DNA from: Sphingomonas endophytica
GTDB lineage: Bacteria > Pseudomonadota > Alphaproteobacteria > Sphingomonadales > Sphingomonadaceae
Length of the DNA: 44,589 bases
Assembly (NCBI RefSeq): GCF_001476895.1
Contig: NZ_LDTB01000058.1
Span: 1-44,589, forward strand
Direction: 5' to 3'
Under the pieces are notes generated by a model. That model searched no databases. It had not been told where the DNA came from and saw only the letters and a program-made list of their open reading frames with translations. Below are positions 34,399-44,589 of this stretch, one piece after another. The position numbers and the translations under genes were made by a program. How positions within the stretch are numbered: the first letter of the stretch is position 1; each line of letters opens with the position of its first letter.

Positions 34399-35586
34399 AT
34401 GGCCGAGCCTGAGTTTCCGCACGCGTCCAAACCGGAAGGCGCCACCGGCGTCCTCGTCCTGGCCAATGGCGAGGTGGCGTGGGGCCGTGGCTTCGGTGCG
34501 GAAGGCGCTGCCGTAGGGGAAGTGTGCTTCCACACCGCCATGACCGGCTATCAGGAGATCATGACCGATCCGTCGTTCGCGGGGCAGATCATCACCTTCA
34601 CCTTCCCGCATATCGGCAATGTCGGGGCGAACCCCGACGACGTCGAGGCGGACAATCCCCACGCATTGGGCATGATCGTCCGCGAGGATCCGACCGCGCC
34701 GTCGAACTTCCGCGCGATGGAGAATCTCGACGGCTGGATGAAGCGCCACACGCGCATCGGGCTGGCCGGGATCGACACCCGCGCGCTGACGCGGCGCATC
34801 CGCTCGGGCGGCGCGCCCAACGGTGTGGTGGCGCATTCGTCGAGCGGTGACTTCGACCTCGACGCGCTGCTGAAGATGGCGCGCGGCTGGCCGGGGCTGG
34901 AGGGCATGGACCTCGCCAAGGACGTGACGCGCGAGACGCACGGCACGTGGGCGGGCGGCATCTGGCGGCTGGGCTTTGGCTACGACGCCGGTGACGAGGG
35001 CGAGCGGCCGCATGTCGTCGCGATCGACTATGGCAGCAAGTTCAACATCTTCCGCAACCTCGTTCAGGCGGGTGCGAAGGTGTCGGTAGTCCCCGCGACC
35101 GCGACCTTCGACGAGATCATGGCGTTGCACCCGGACGGCATCTTCCTGTCGAACGGCCCCGGCGACCCCGCCGCGACCGGCGACTATGCGGTGCCGGTGA
35201 TCCGCCAGTTGCTGGAGACGGGCAAGCCGCTGTTCGGCATCTGCCTCGGCCATCAATTGCTCGCGCTGGCGGTGGGTGCGCGCACCACCAAGATGTTCCA
35301 GGGCCATCGCGGCGCGAACCACCCGGTCAAGCGCGTGGCCGATGGCGCGGTCGAGATCACCAGCATGAACCACGGCTTCGCGGTCGAACGGGACTCGCTC
35401 CCCGCCAACGCACGCGAGACGCATGTGTCGCTGTTCGACGGGTCGAACGCGGGGCTGGAACTCACCGATCGCCCGGCGTTCTCGGTCCAGTATCACCCCG
35501 AGGCGAGTCCGGGGCCGCAGGATAGCTTCTATCTGTTCGAGCGGTTTGTGGCGCTGCTTGGCAAGCACGCCGTGAGTAACGGTTAA
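34399..35586 (+). CDS. carA: Carbamoyl phosphate synthase small subunit
   Basis: 395 residues. The N-terminal CarA domain (VCFHTAMTGYQEIMTDPSFAGQ) precedes a class I glutamine amidotransferase domain with nucleophile Cys in FGICLGHQLLALA and His/Glu in QYHPEASPGP. Releases ammonia from glutamine for CarB. The stop overlaps the start of a 78-residue ORF (TAATG), so carB is reached through that ORF. Confidence 0.96.
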   Translation: MAEPEFPHASKPEGATGVLVLANGEVAWGRGFGAEGAAVGEVCFHTAMTGYQEIMTDPSFAGQIITFTFPHIGNVGANPDDVEADNPHALGMIVREDPTAPSNFRAMENLDGWMKRHTRIGLAGIDTRALTRRIRSGGAPNGVVAHSSSGDFDLDALLKMARGWPGLEGMDLAKDVTRETHGTWAGGIWRLGFGYDAGDEGERPHVVAIDYGSKFNIFRNLVQAGAKVSVVPATATFDEIMALHPDGIFLSNGPGDPAATGDYAVPVIRQLLETGKPLFGICLGHQLLALAVGARTTKMFQGHRGANHPVKRVADGAVEITSMNHGFAVERDSLPANARETHVSLFDGSNAGLELTDRPAFSVQYHPEASPGPQDSFYLFERFVALLGKHAVSNG

Positions 35587-35821
35587 TGGCCGTCATCCGA
35601 CAGTTTGAGGTTGGCTCGCAAGACCGGCAGCAGTGGCAGGAAGAGAGCGTGGAGGGAGAAGTAATCCCTCTGCGCCTTCACGGCGAGCTGTTCCTCCAGC
35701 TTTATAGTCTTGGGTCGTCCAGCCGCGTTAGCAAGGGGCAGAGAAGTCAGAATCTGCGCTTGAGCAAAGACGCTTTTGAACAACTGGTCGAAATCGGCCG
35801 CAAGCACTTCGGCGAGAAATA

Positions 35822-35822
<1 letters not shown>
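35586..35822 (+). CDS. 78-residue ORF bridging carA and carB, unknown
   Basis: Begins [20 protein letters not shown] and ends [13 protein letters not shown]; no recognised domain. Its ATG overlaps the carA stop and its TAA overlaps the carB ATG, both as TAATG, so ribosomes could move straight through. Base composition is near 56% GC by hand count, lower than its neighbours, with more A/T at third codon positions, suggesting acquired DNA. No RBS is visible, which is consistent with coupling. An opposite-strand ORF of 74 residues exists, but the exact joins favour the forward reading. Confidence 0.65.
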
Positions 35823-39166
<3,344 letters not shown>

Positions 39167-39188
39167 TCCCCGGACATATGTGCTGATG

Positions 39189-39222
39189 AAGGGGCGGCCA
39201 CCACAGGGAGGGGGCCGCCCTT
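39189..39222 (+). terminator. Hairpin between carB and greA
   Basis: GGGCGGCC (39192-39199) pairs with GGCCGCCC (39213-39220), with flanking AAG and TT extending the stem over one bulge. A T-run (TTTTT) follows only 10 bases later. A terminator of carB or a leader hairpin of greA. Confidence 0.45.
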
Positions 39223-39253
39223 CGGGGATGCGTTTTTACGAAGGAAAAGGGCG

Positions 39254-39730
39254 ATGGCGACCGTCGAGAAGATGCCGATGCTGCAGGAAGGCTATGAAAA
39301 GCTGACTGCGGACCTCAAGCGGCTCAAGACCGAGCGCCCGCTGATCGTCGACGCGATCGAGGAAGCGCGCGCGCACGGCGACCTGTCGGAGAACGCCGAA
39401 TATCATGCCGCCAAGGAGCGGCAGGGTCAGGTCGAGGCCACGATCGCCGATATCGAGGACAAACTGAGCCGGGCGCAGATCATCGATCCGCGCGACCTGT
39501 CGGGTGACAAGATCGTCTTCGGCGCGACCGTCACCTTGCTCGACGAGGACGACAAGCCGGTGACGTATCAGATCGTCGGCCAGACCGAGGCCGATGCGAA
39601 GACCGGCCGCATCAGCTACAATTCGCCGCTCGGCCGTGCGTTGATCGGCCGCAGTGTCGACGATGAGGTCGAGGTGTCGGTGCCGGCGGGCGACCGTTAC
39701 TATCTGGTGTCGAAGATCGAGTTCATCTGA
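39254..39730 (+). CDS. greA: Transcript cleavage factor GreA
   Basis: 158 residues, typical length. N-terminal coiled coil with the conserved tip [18 protein letters not shown] and Asp/Glu residues used to stimulate RNA polymerase cleavage, and a C-terminal FKBP-like domain ([19 protein letters not shown]). Rescues backtracked polymerase. A 12-residue run of Shine-Dalgarno-like GAAGGAAAAGG lies just upstream. The APH-like kinase starts one base after its stop. Confidence 0.97.
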   Translation: MATVEKMPMLQEGYEKLTADLKRLKTERPLIVDAIEEARAHGDLSENAEYHAAKERQGQVEATIADIEDKLSRAQIIDPRDLSGDKIVFGATVTLLDEDDKPVTYQIVGQTEADAKTGRISYNSPLGRALIGRSVDDEVEVSVPAGDRYYLVSKIEFI

Positions 39731-39731
39731 C

Positions 39732-40508
39732 ATGCGACTACCGGACGCGATCGCCGCAAGGGTCGGCGATCGGCGTCCGGAAGCGGTCGCCGACGGGCAG
39801 TCGGGCGCGGCGGTCTATCGCATGCGCGGGGATGGCGGCGATCTTTTCCTGAAAGTGGGTGAGGGCGATGCCGCCGTGCTGGTGGCGGCGGAGGCGGCAC
39901 GGCTGGCGTGGCTGGCCGATCGCGCGCCGGCATCGCGTATCGTGGCGACGGTCGAGACGGACGGTGCGTGCTGGCTGCTGAGCACCGCCTTGCCCGGCCT
40001 GTCGGCGGGCGCGTTCATCAAGGCGGATCGTCGTCGCGCAGTGGCGGTGGCCGAAACGCTGGCCGGCTTCCTTCGACGGCTTCACGCCCTGCCGGTCGCG
40101 GAATGCCCGTTCGATTCGAGTGTCGCGGCGTGGTTGCCGGTCGTGCGCGATCTGGTCGCGAGGGGCCGTGTCGATACCGGCGATTTCGACGACGACCATG
40201 CCGGCTGGAGCGCGGCGCGCGTGCTGGCGACGGTCGAGGAACTGGCGCACCATGCCGAGGGACAGGTGGTCGTGCATGGCGACTTCTCGCTGGGCAACGT
40301 CATGCTTGACGAGGCGGGGGTGGTCCTCGGGTGCGTGGATGTCGGGCGGCTGGGCGTCGGCGACCCGTGGCGCGACATCGTCATCGGCTGGCGCGACCTG
40401 GGCGGGTTCGGCGAAGCGGCGCAACGCGCCTTTCTGGCGGAACTGGGGATCGCGTCGCTCGGCGGGCCGCGACTGGACCTGCACCGGGCGCTCGACGAGC
40501 TGTTCTGA
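39732..40508 (+). CDS. Aminoglycoside phosphotransferase-family kinase
   Basis: 258 residues from ATG 39732. N-lobe LFLKVGEGDAA with the ATP Lys, brenner motif VVHGDFSLGNVMLD, and metal-binding Asp in CVDVGRLGVGDPWRDI. The layout matches APH(3')-like kinases. True drug resistance, or another small-molecule or protein substrate, cannot be told from sequence; most chromosomal members have unknown targets. Probably co-transcribed with greA. Confidence 0.82.
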   Translation: MRLPDAIAARVGDRRPEAVADGQSGAAVYRMRGDGGDLFLKVGEGDAAVLVAAEAARLAWLADRAPASRIVATVETDGACWLLSTALPGLSAGAFIKADRRRAVAVAETLAGFLRRLHALPVAECPFDSSVAAWLPVVRDLVARGRVDTGDFDDDHAGWSAARVLATVEELAHHAEGQVVVHGDFSLGNVMLDEAGVVLGCVDVGRLGVGDPWRDIVIGWRDLGGFGEAAQRAFLAELGIASLGGPRLDLHRALDELF

Positions 40509-40575
40509 GTCGGGGGCCATGGCCGATCCCCGCGGGTGAACGCGCGACGGCAGTGCCGCGCTTCAAGACGATGCT

Positions 40576-40700
40576 GTTCGCGCGGAGGCGCAGAGGCGCG
40601 GAGATGATGGCACCGCCGCGGACGCCGCTTTTCTATCTCGATCGAGGCCGACGCGGGCGCTACCGCGCCCGATGCACCTCCGCGCCTTGCGTATGAACAA
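40576..40700. repeat. Degenerate second copy of the 33686-type inverted repeat
   Basis: GTTCGCGCGGAGGCGCAGAG (40576-40595) and the diverged opposite arm CTCCGCGCCTTGCG (40678-40691) ending GAACAAAT. The right end matches the right end of the 33686 element (GAACAAAT at both). Inside and around there is no supported gene in 40509-40739. Confidence 0.6.
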
Positions 40701-40739
40701 ATATCCTTCACGTCTTTCCGAACGTTCGGGGCGCTCGGC

Positions 40740-40970
40740 TCAGGCGGCCGGAGTCGTCGTCAGATCCGGCTCGAGCAATCGGTGGAGGTGGACCACGACA
40801 TATTTCATTTCCGCATCGTCGACCGTGCGCTGCGCGGCGGCGCGCCACGCCTTTTCGGCACTGGCATAATCGGGGAACACCCCGACGACATCGATGGATT
40901 TCAGATCGTCGAACTCGAGGGTGCGGGGATCGCTGACGCGACCGCCGAACACCAGATGAAGCTTGCTCAT
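40740..40970 (-). CDS. DUF4170 small protein
   Basis: 76 residues from ATG 40970, preceded by GGGAG. The core LHLVFGGRVSDPRTLEFDDLKSIDVVGVFPDY and AEMKYVVVHLHRLLEP matches DUF4170, found widely in alphaproteobacteria. Function unknown. An alternative upstream start exists without a good ribosome site. The 185 bases upstream of it (40971-41155) hold no supported gene. Confidence 0.82.
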   Translation of the reverse strand: MSKLHLVFGGRVSDPRTLEFDDLKSIDVVGVFPDYASAEKAWRAAAQRTVDDAEMKYVVVHLHRLLEPDLTTTPAA

Positions 40971-41155
40971 GCACGCGCTCCCGGCACGGGGTTGATCGTC
41001 ACCGCCCGCCCGACCGTGCCCCGACCCGGATACGGCAAGAGCGGACGACGACGCGAACGCCATCTATCCGCTCTCCCGTTAACATCGGATCGACGCCGCA
41101 TCGGACCGCCGGTATACGACGACCTGTAGCGCGGCGCGCGGCCGGTTTGAAGGGG

Positions 41156-41608
41156 TCAGGACGCGCTCTTGACCTGCGCCTTACCCGCCTGTGCCGCCGC
41201 CGATCCGGCGGTGCCCGCCGCCTTCAGCACGCCCTGGAACAGCGATTTCGCCTGATCGCGCGCCGCGTTCGGCGTGAGGCCTAGCTGATCGAGCTCCGAC
41301 CGGCCCGCTTCCTTCGCCGCGTCCAGCGCGGCGGTGGCGGCGGCGTTCAGCTTGCGCCCGACGGAGGCGAGCAACTCTTTCTCCCGCTGACTGCGCGGCA
41401 GCACGGCGGCGACGATCGCGCCGAGCACCAAACCACCGGCAAGTACCGCCAGCGGGTTGGTCTCCAGCGCCTCGCCGGCCTTGTGCGCGGCATCCTCGGC
41501 CCTGTGCTTGGCCGTGTCCAGCGCGTGCGAGGCGGTGTCGACGACAGTGTCGATGCCGTCGCGCAGGCGGCCGTGCTGCTCGTGATCCTTGGTGTGTTGG
41601 TCGGTCAT
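41156..41608 (-). CDS. YqjD/ElaB-like membrane-anchored helical protein
   Basis: 150 residues. Amphipathic helical N-terminus rich in His, Asp and Ala, one transmembrane segment ETNPLAVLAGGLVLGAIVAAVLP, and a long Ala-rich C-terminal helix. The NPLAV-type anchor resembles the YqjD/ElaB family, which in E. coli binds ribosomes in stationary phase. Last gene of a four-gene cluster; its ATG overlaps the upstream stop as ATGA. Confidence 0.72.
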   Translation of the reverse strand: MTDQHTKDHEQHGRLRDGIDTVVDTASHALDTAKHRAEDAAHKAGEALETNPLAVLAGGLVLGAIVAAVLPRSQREKELLASVGRKLNAAATAALDAAKEAGRSELDQLGLTPNAARDQAKSLFQGVLKAAGTAGSAAAQAGKAQVKSAS

Positions 41609-41925
41609 GATCCAATCCTTTCGGCCGGAAGGGCAGATTTCTGGGCAACGGGCGGCTTCGCGGCGCCGAGGAGACGTCCGATCCGCTTGCGCGCCAATAG
41701 CACGACCAGAACGGTCGCCGCCCCCGCGATGGTCGCGGGGTTGCGGCGGGCCGCATCGGCCCCCGCGCGTGCGAGTTGTTCGCCGCCATCGGTGATCTGG
41801 TCGAGCGCGTTGCGCGCGAGGCGGTGCGGCTCGAGTTGATGCTGCAATCGCTGCGCGGTGCCGTTCAGGCGCTCGCGGGCCGCAAGCGCGTGGGCCTGAG
41901 CCAGCGATACGTCCCGCCCGGTCAT
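41605..41925 (-). CDS. DUF3618-like helical membrane protein
   Basis: 106 residues with an N-terminal charged helix (AARERLNGTAQRLQHQLEP), a single hydrophobic segment AATVLVVLLARK and a basic tail. Gene-order position and profile match DUF3618-type proteins near YqjE homologues. Overlaps both neighbours by 4 bases, so co-translated with them. Function unknown. Confidence 0.68.
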   Translation of the reverse strand: MTGRDVSLAQAHALAARERLNGTAQRLQHQLEPHRLARNALDQITDGGEQLARAGADAARRNPATIAGAATVLVVLLARKRIGRLLGAAKPPVAQKSALPAERIGS

Positions 41926-42260
41926 TCGGTGGCTCCCGTCGATAGCGCCGACTTGCCCGACAGGGCGAACACGCCAGCGATCAGCAACGTGCCGCCGATC
42001 ACCACCGCCGTCGCCCAGCCGGGGCCGATCAGCGTGGCGAGCGACAGGATCAACCCCACCAGCAGCGCGATCAACGCCGCCAGCGCGAGCACGCCGGCGA
42101 TCGCGAAGCGGATCGCCGCCGCCTTGTAGCGGGTGACGGCGAAGCCGGCGCGCGCTTTGGCCAGCGCGATCTCGGCTTGCGCCACGTCACGCGCGTCGCT
42201 GGCGAGTTGGGAAACGAGGTGCGGTATGCTGTCGGGCAACACGCCGTCGCGTACGTCCAT
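41922..42260 (-). CDS. Phage-holin-superfamily/YqjE-like membrane protein
   Basis: 112 residues. N-terminal amphipathic helix VAQAEIALAKAR, then two hydrophobic spans (IAGVLALAALIALLVGLILSLATLIG, AVVIGGTLLIAGVF). Resembles the Phage_holin_3_6/YqjE family of small inner-membrane proteins, without any phage genes nearby, so a lytic role is unlikely. Positioned after the YqjD-like gene with a 4-base gap. Confidence 0.78.
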   Translation of the reverse strand: MDVRDGVLPDSIPHLVSQLASDARDVAQAEIALAKARAGFAVTRYKAAAIRFAIAGVLALAALIALLVGLILSLATLIGPGWATAVVIGGTLLIAGVFALSGKSALSTGATE

Positions 42261-42264
42261 GATG

Positions 42265-42798
42265 TCAGGCGTCGCGCTGATCGATACCGGCGCTGACGAG
42301 CCGCGCGACGACGAAGCCCAGGCCGGCCGCCACGCCCACGGCGACCGCAGGGCTCTTCTGGACCAGCGCGCGCGCGTCCGCGATCAGATCGTCGACGCTT
42401 TTCTGGTCGATGGTGCTGGAGAAGCCCTGCACGCGATCGGCCGCCGAACGGGCGTACTGGCCATATTGCGCACCGAGCTTCTCATCGACCTGCGCGGCGG
42501 CGTCGGTCAGCAGCTGCGAGAAGTGAGTCAGCGCCTCGCTTGCCTTCACCTTGCCTTCCTCGGCAAAACCACGGGCCTTCTCGGTCGCCTGTTCGCGACC
42601 CTTGGCGACATTGTCGCGTACCGCCTGCCGGGCATCGGCCAGCGCGCCGCCGGTGGCGGGCGCCTCGTCGGCCGGCGTGAAATCGACCCCGGCGTCTTTC
42701 AGCGGCGCGGCTGGGGTAAAAGCGGCGTCCGCGGGCGGCGGGGATGCATCCGCTGCGCTGCTCGGCTGAAGCGTATCGCGATCCTGCTGGTCGGCCAT
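42265..42798 (-). CDS. YqjD/DUF883-type stress-associated membrane protein
   Basis: 177 residues from ATG 42798. Ala/Asp-rich flexible N-terminus, a long helical section with coiled-coil character, and a C-terminal anchor KSPAVAVGVAAGLGFVVARLV, a hallmark of YqjD/ElaB-like proteins. First gene of the leftward cluster and the best candidate for control by the GGAAC site 30 bases upstream. Known relatives tether ribosomes to the membrane in stationary phase; here inferred. Confidence 0.78.
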   Translation of the reverse strand: MADQQDRDTLQPSSAADASPPPADAAFTPAAPLKDAGVDFTPADEAPATGGALADARQAVRDNVAKGREQATEKARGFAEEGKVKASEALTHFSQLLTDAAAQVDEKLGAQYGQYARSAADRVQGFSSTIDQKSVDDLIADARALVQKSPAVAVGVAAGLGFVVARLVSAGIDQRDA

Positions 42799-42827
42799 GA
42801 TCAATCCTTCCCTGGTCGAAGTCGAAC

Positions 42828-42853
42828 AACCCCGGTGGCCGCAACGCGGTTCC
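42828..42853 (-). promoter_or_regulatory. Candidate EcfG general-stress promoter of the YqjD cluster
   Basis: On the minus strand GGAAC (42853-42849) and GGTT (42831-42828) are 17 bases apart. Only the first -10 base departs from the known GGAAC-N16/17-CGTT consensus. It leaves about 30 bases to the start codon and lies next to, not over, the eno promoter. Confidence 0.48.
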
Positions 42854-42859
42854 ATCGCG

Positions 42860-42887
42860 TTGCAGCATCGACGCCCGCCCGCTAGAG
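42860..42887 (+). promoter_or_regulatory. eno promoter
   Basis: TTGCAG (42860-42865), 16-base spacer, CTAGAG (42882-42887). Same spacing and -10 as the carA promoter. The leader of about 38 bases ends in AGGAGG. Confidence 0.52.
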
Positions 42888-42919
42888 GCGAGGCGCCCAG
42901 TCTGTCGGGCGCAAACTAG

Positions 42920-44215
<1,296 letters not shown>

Positions 44216-44254
44216 CACTTGCCAAGGGCATGGCGATTCGCGCATCGAGTCGCC

Positions 44255-44569
44255 ATGGCCCGCAAGACCAATCGCCTGACCCAGACGCTGCGCCGCGCCG
44301 CCTTTCCGGCGTTGTCGGTAGCCGTGATGGTGTTTTTCGGCGCCTATGCGGTGCTGGGACCGAACGGGCTGATCGCGCTGGGCGATTATAAACGGCAACT
44401 GGTCGCGCGGGAACGCCAGTTCGCGGCGCTGGATCAGCGCCGCGAGATGCTGAAGAATCGCGTCAGCCTGCTCGACCCACGCCATGCGAACCCTGACATG
44501 GTGGACGAACTGGTCCGCAAGGAACTGAACGTCGCCCATCCGGACGAGGTGATCGTCCCGCTAAAGTGA
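44255..44569 (+). CDS. ftsB: Septum formation initiator FtsB/DivIC
   Basis: 104 residues from ATG 44255 (TTG at 44219 is possible but weak). A basic start, one transmembrane segment (LSVAVMVFFGAYAVLG) and a coiled coil ALDQRREMLKNRVSLLDP, then a conserved end VRKELNVAHPDEVIVPL. Part of the FtsQBL cell division subcomplex. Follows eno by 39 bases. Confidence 0.9.
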   Translation: MARKTNRLTQTLRRAAFPALSVAVMVFFGAYAVLGPNGLIALGDYKRQLVARERQFAALDQRREMLKNRVSLLDPRHANPDMVDELVRKELNVAHPDEVIVPLK

Positions 44570-44589
44570 GGCGCTGCCGCGCGGCAGCG

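Noticed and set aside
35583..35807. 74-codon minus-strand ORF between carA and carB
   Set aside because: The forward ORF has exact TAATG joins on both sides, which is unlikely by chance; still worth testing.
41922..42260. Prophage holin
   Set aside because: No phage genes flank it; the cluster context and small size fit YqjE-type proteins.

Overview
The window looks like a chromosomal stretch of a sphingomonad alphaproteobacterium (Sphingomonas or a near relative). This is an inference from high GC (roughly two thirds), the gene orders cobA-DUF2849-cysI-DUF934-cysH and yqeY-dnaG-rpoD, glycine-zipper envelope proteins, and short GC-rich inverted repeats between genes. About 52 protein genes are supported. 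I see no rRNA, tRNA, CRISPR array, transposase, phage module or replication origin. No gene-free gap exceeds about 255 bases, and the two longest (33599-33850, 40509-40739) hold copies of one repeat family.

Layout. 1-2300: repeat hairpin, then a leftward SMR transporter-crcB-rluC operon and a small membrane protein. 2359-3861: two related glycine-zipper proteins flanking osmC. 3910-6545: a compact leftward operon made of a 48-residue peptide gene, two paralogous cupin/HEAT-like proteins and a winged-helix regulator with a degenerate receiver. This is the least explained and most interesting locus. 6650-8147: two coupled PaaI-type thioesterases and a TRIC/YadS-type channel. 8291-12248: assimilatory sulfur operon (cobA, DUF2849, cysI, DUF934, cysH) supplying siroheme precursor, sulfite reductase and APS/PAPS reductase. 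12333-16084: DUF808 membrane protein, astD-like dehydrogenase, selO. 16123-18918: alpha/beta hydrolase, SDR, GH130-type glycosidase/phosphorylase. 19334-22343: glycosyltransferase, nitronate-monooxygenase-like enzyme coupled to a nucleotidyltransferase-fold protein. 22429-24104: two small envelope proteins and a D-2-hydroxyacid dehydrogenase. 24179-26766: SH3b protein, nadC, membrane protein and secreted RNase T2, mostly with overlapping stops and starts. 26770-29539: CoxE-like VWA protein, MoxR ATPase and an unknown protein. 29676-34303: rpoD, dnaG, yqeY. 34399-40508: carA, an odd small ORF, carB, greA and an APH-like kinase. 40740-42798: DUF4170 and a four-gene YqjD/YqjE-like membrane-stress cluster. 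42932-44569: eno and ftsB.

How it fits together. Much of the window is core metabolism and information processing: sulfate reduction, pyrimidine/arginine carbamoyl phosphate, NAD synthesis, glycolysis, replication priming, the housekeeping sigma factor and transcript cleavage. Small envelope and stress genes are scattered between. Two of them carry GGAAC-N16/17-(C/G)(A/G)TT-like sites resembling general-stress EcfG promoters. Genes are tightly packed with many ATGA or TGATG overlaps. Several intrinsic-terminator-like hairpins and a recurring CTAG-based -10 element can be read directly. Family names below come from my recognition of motifs; no database search was run.
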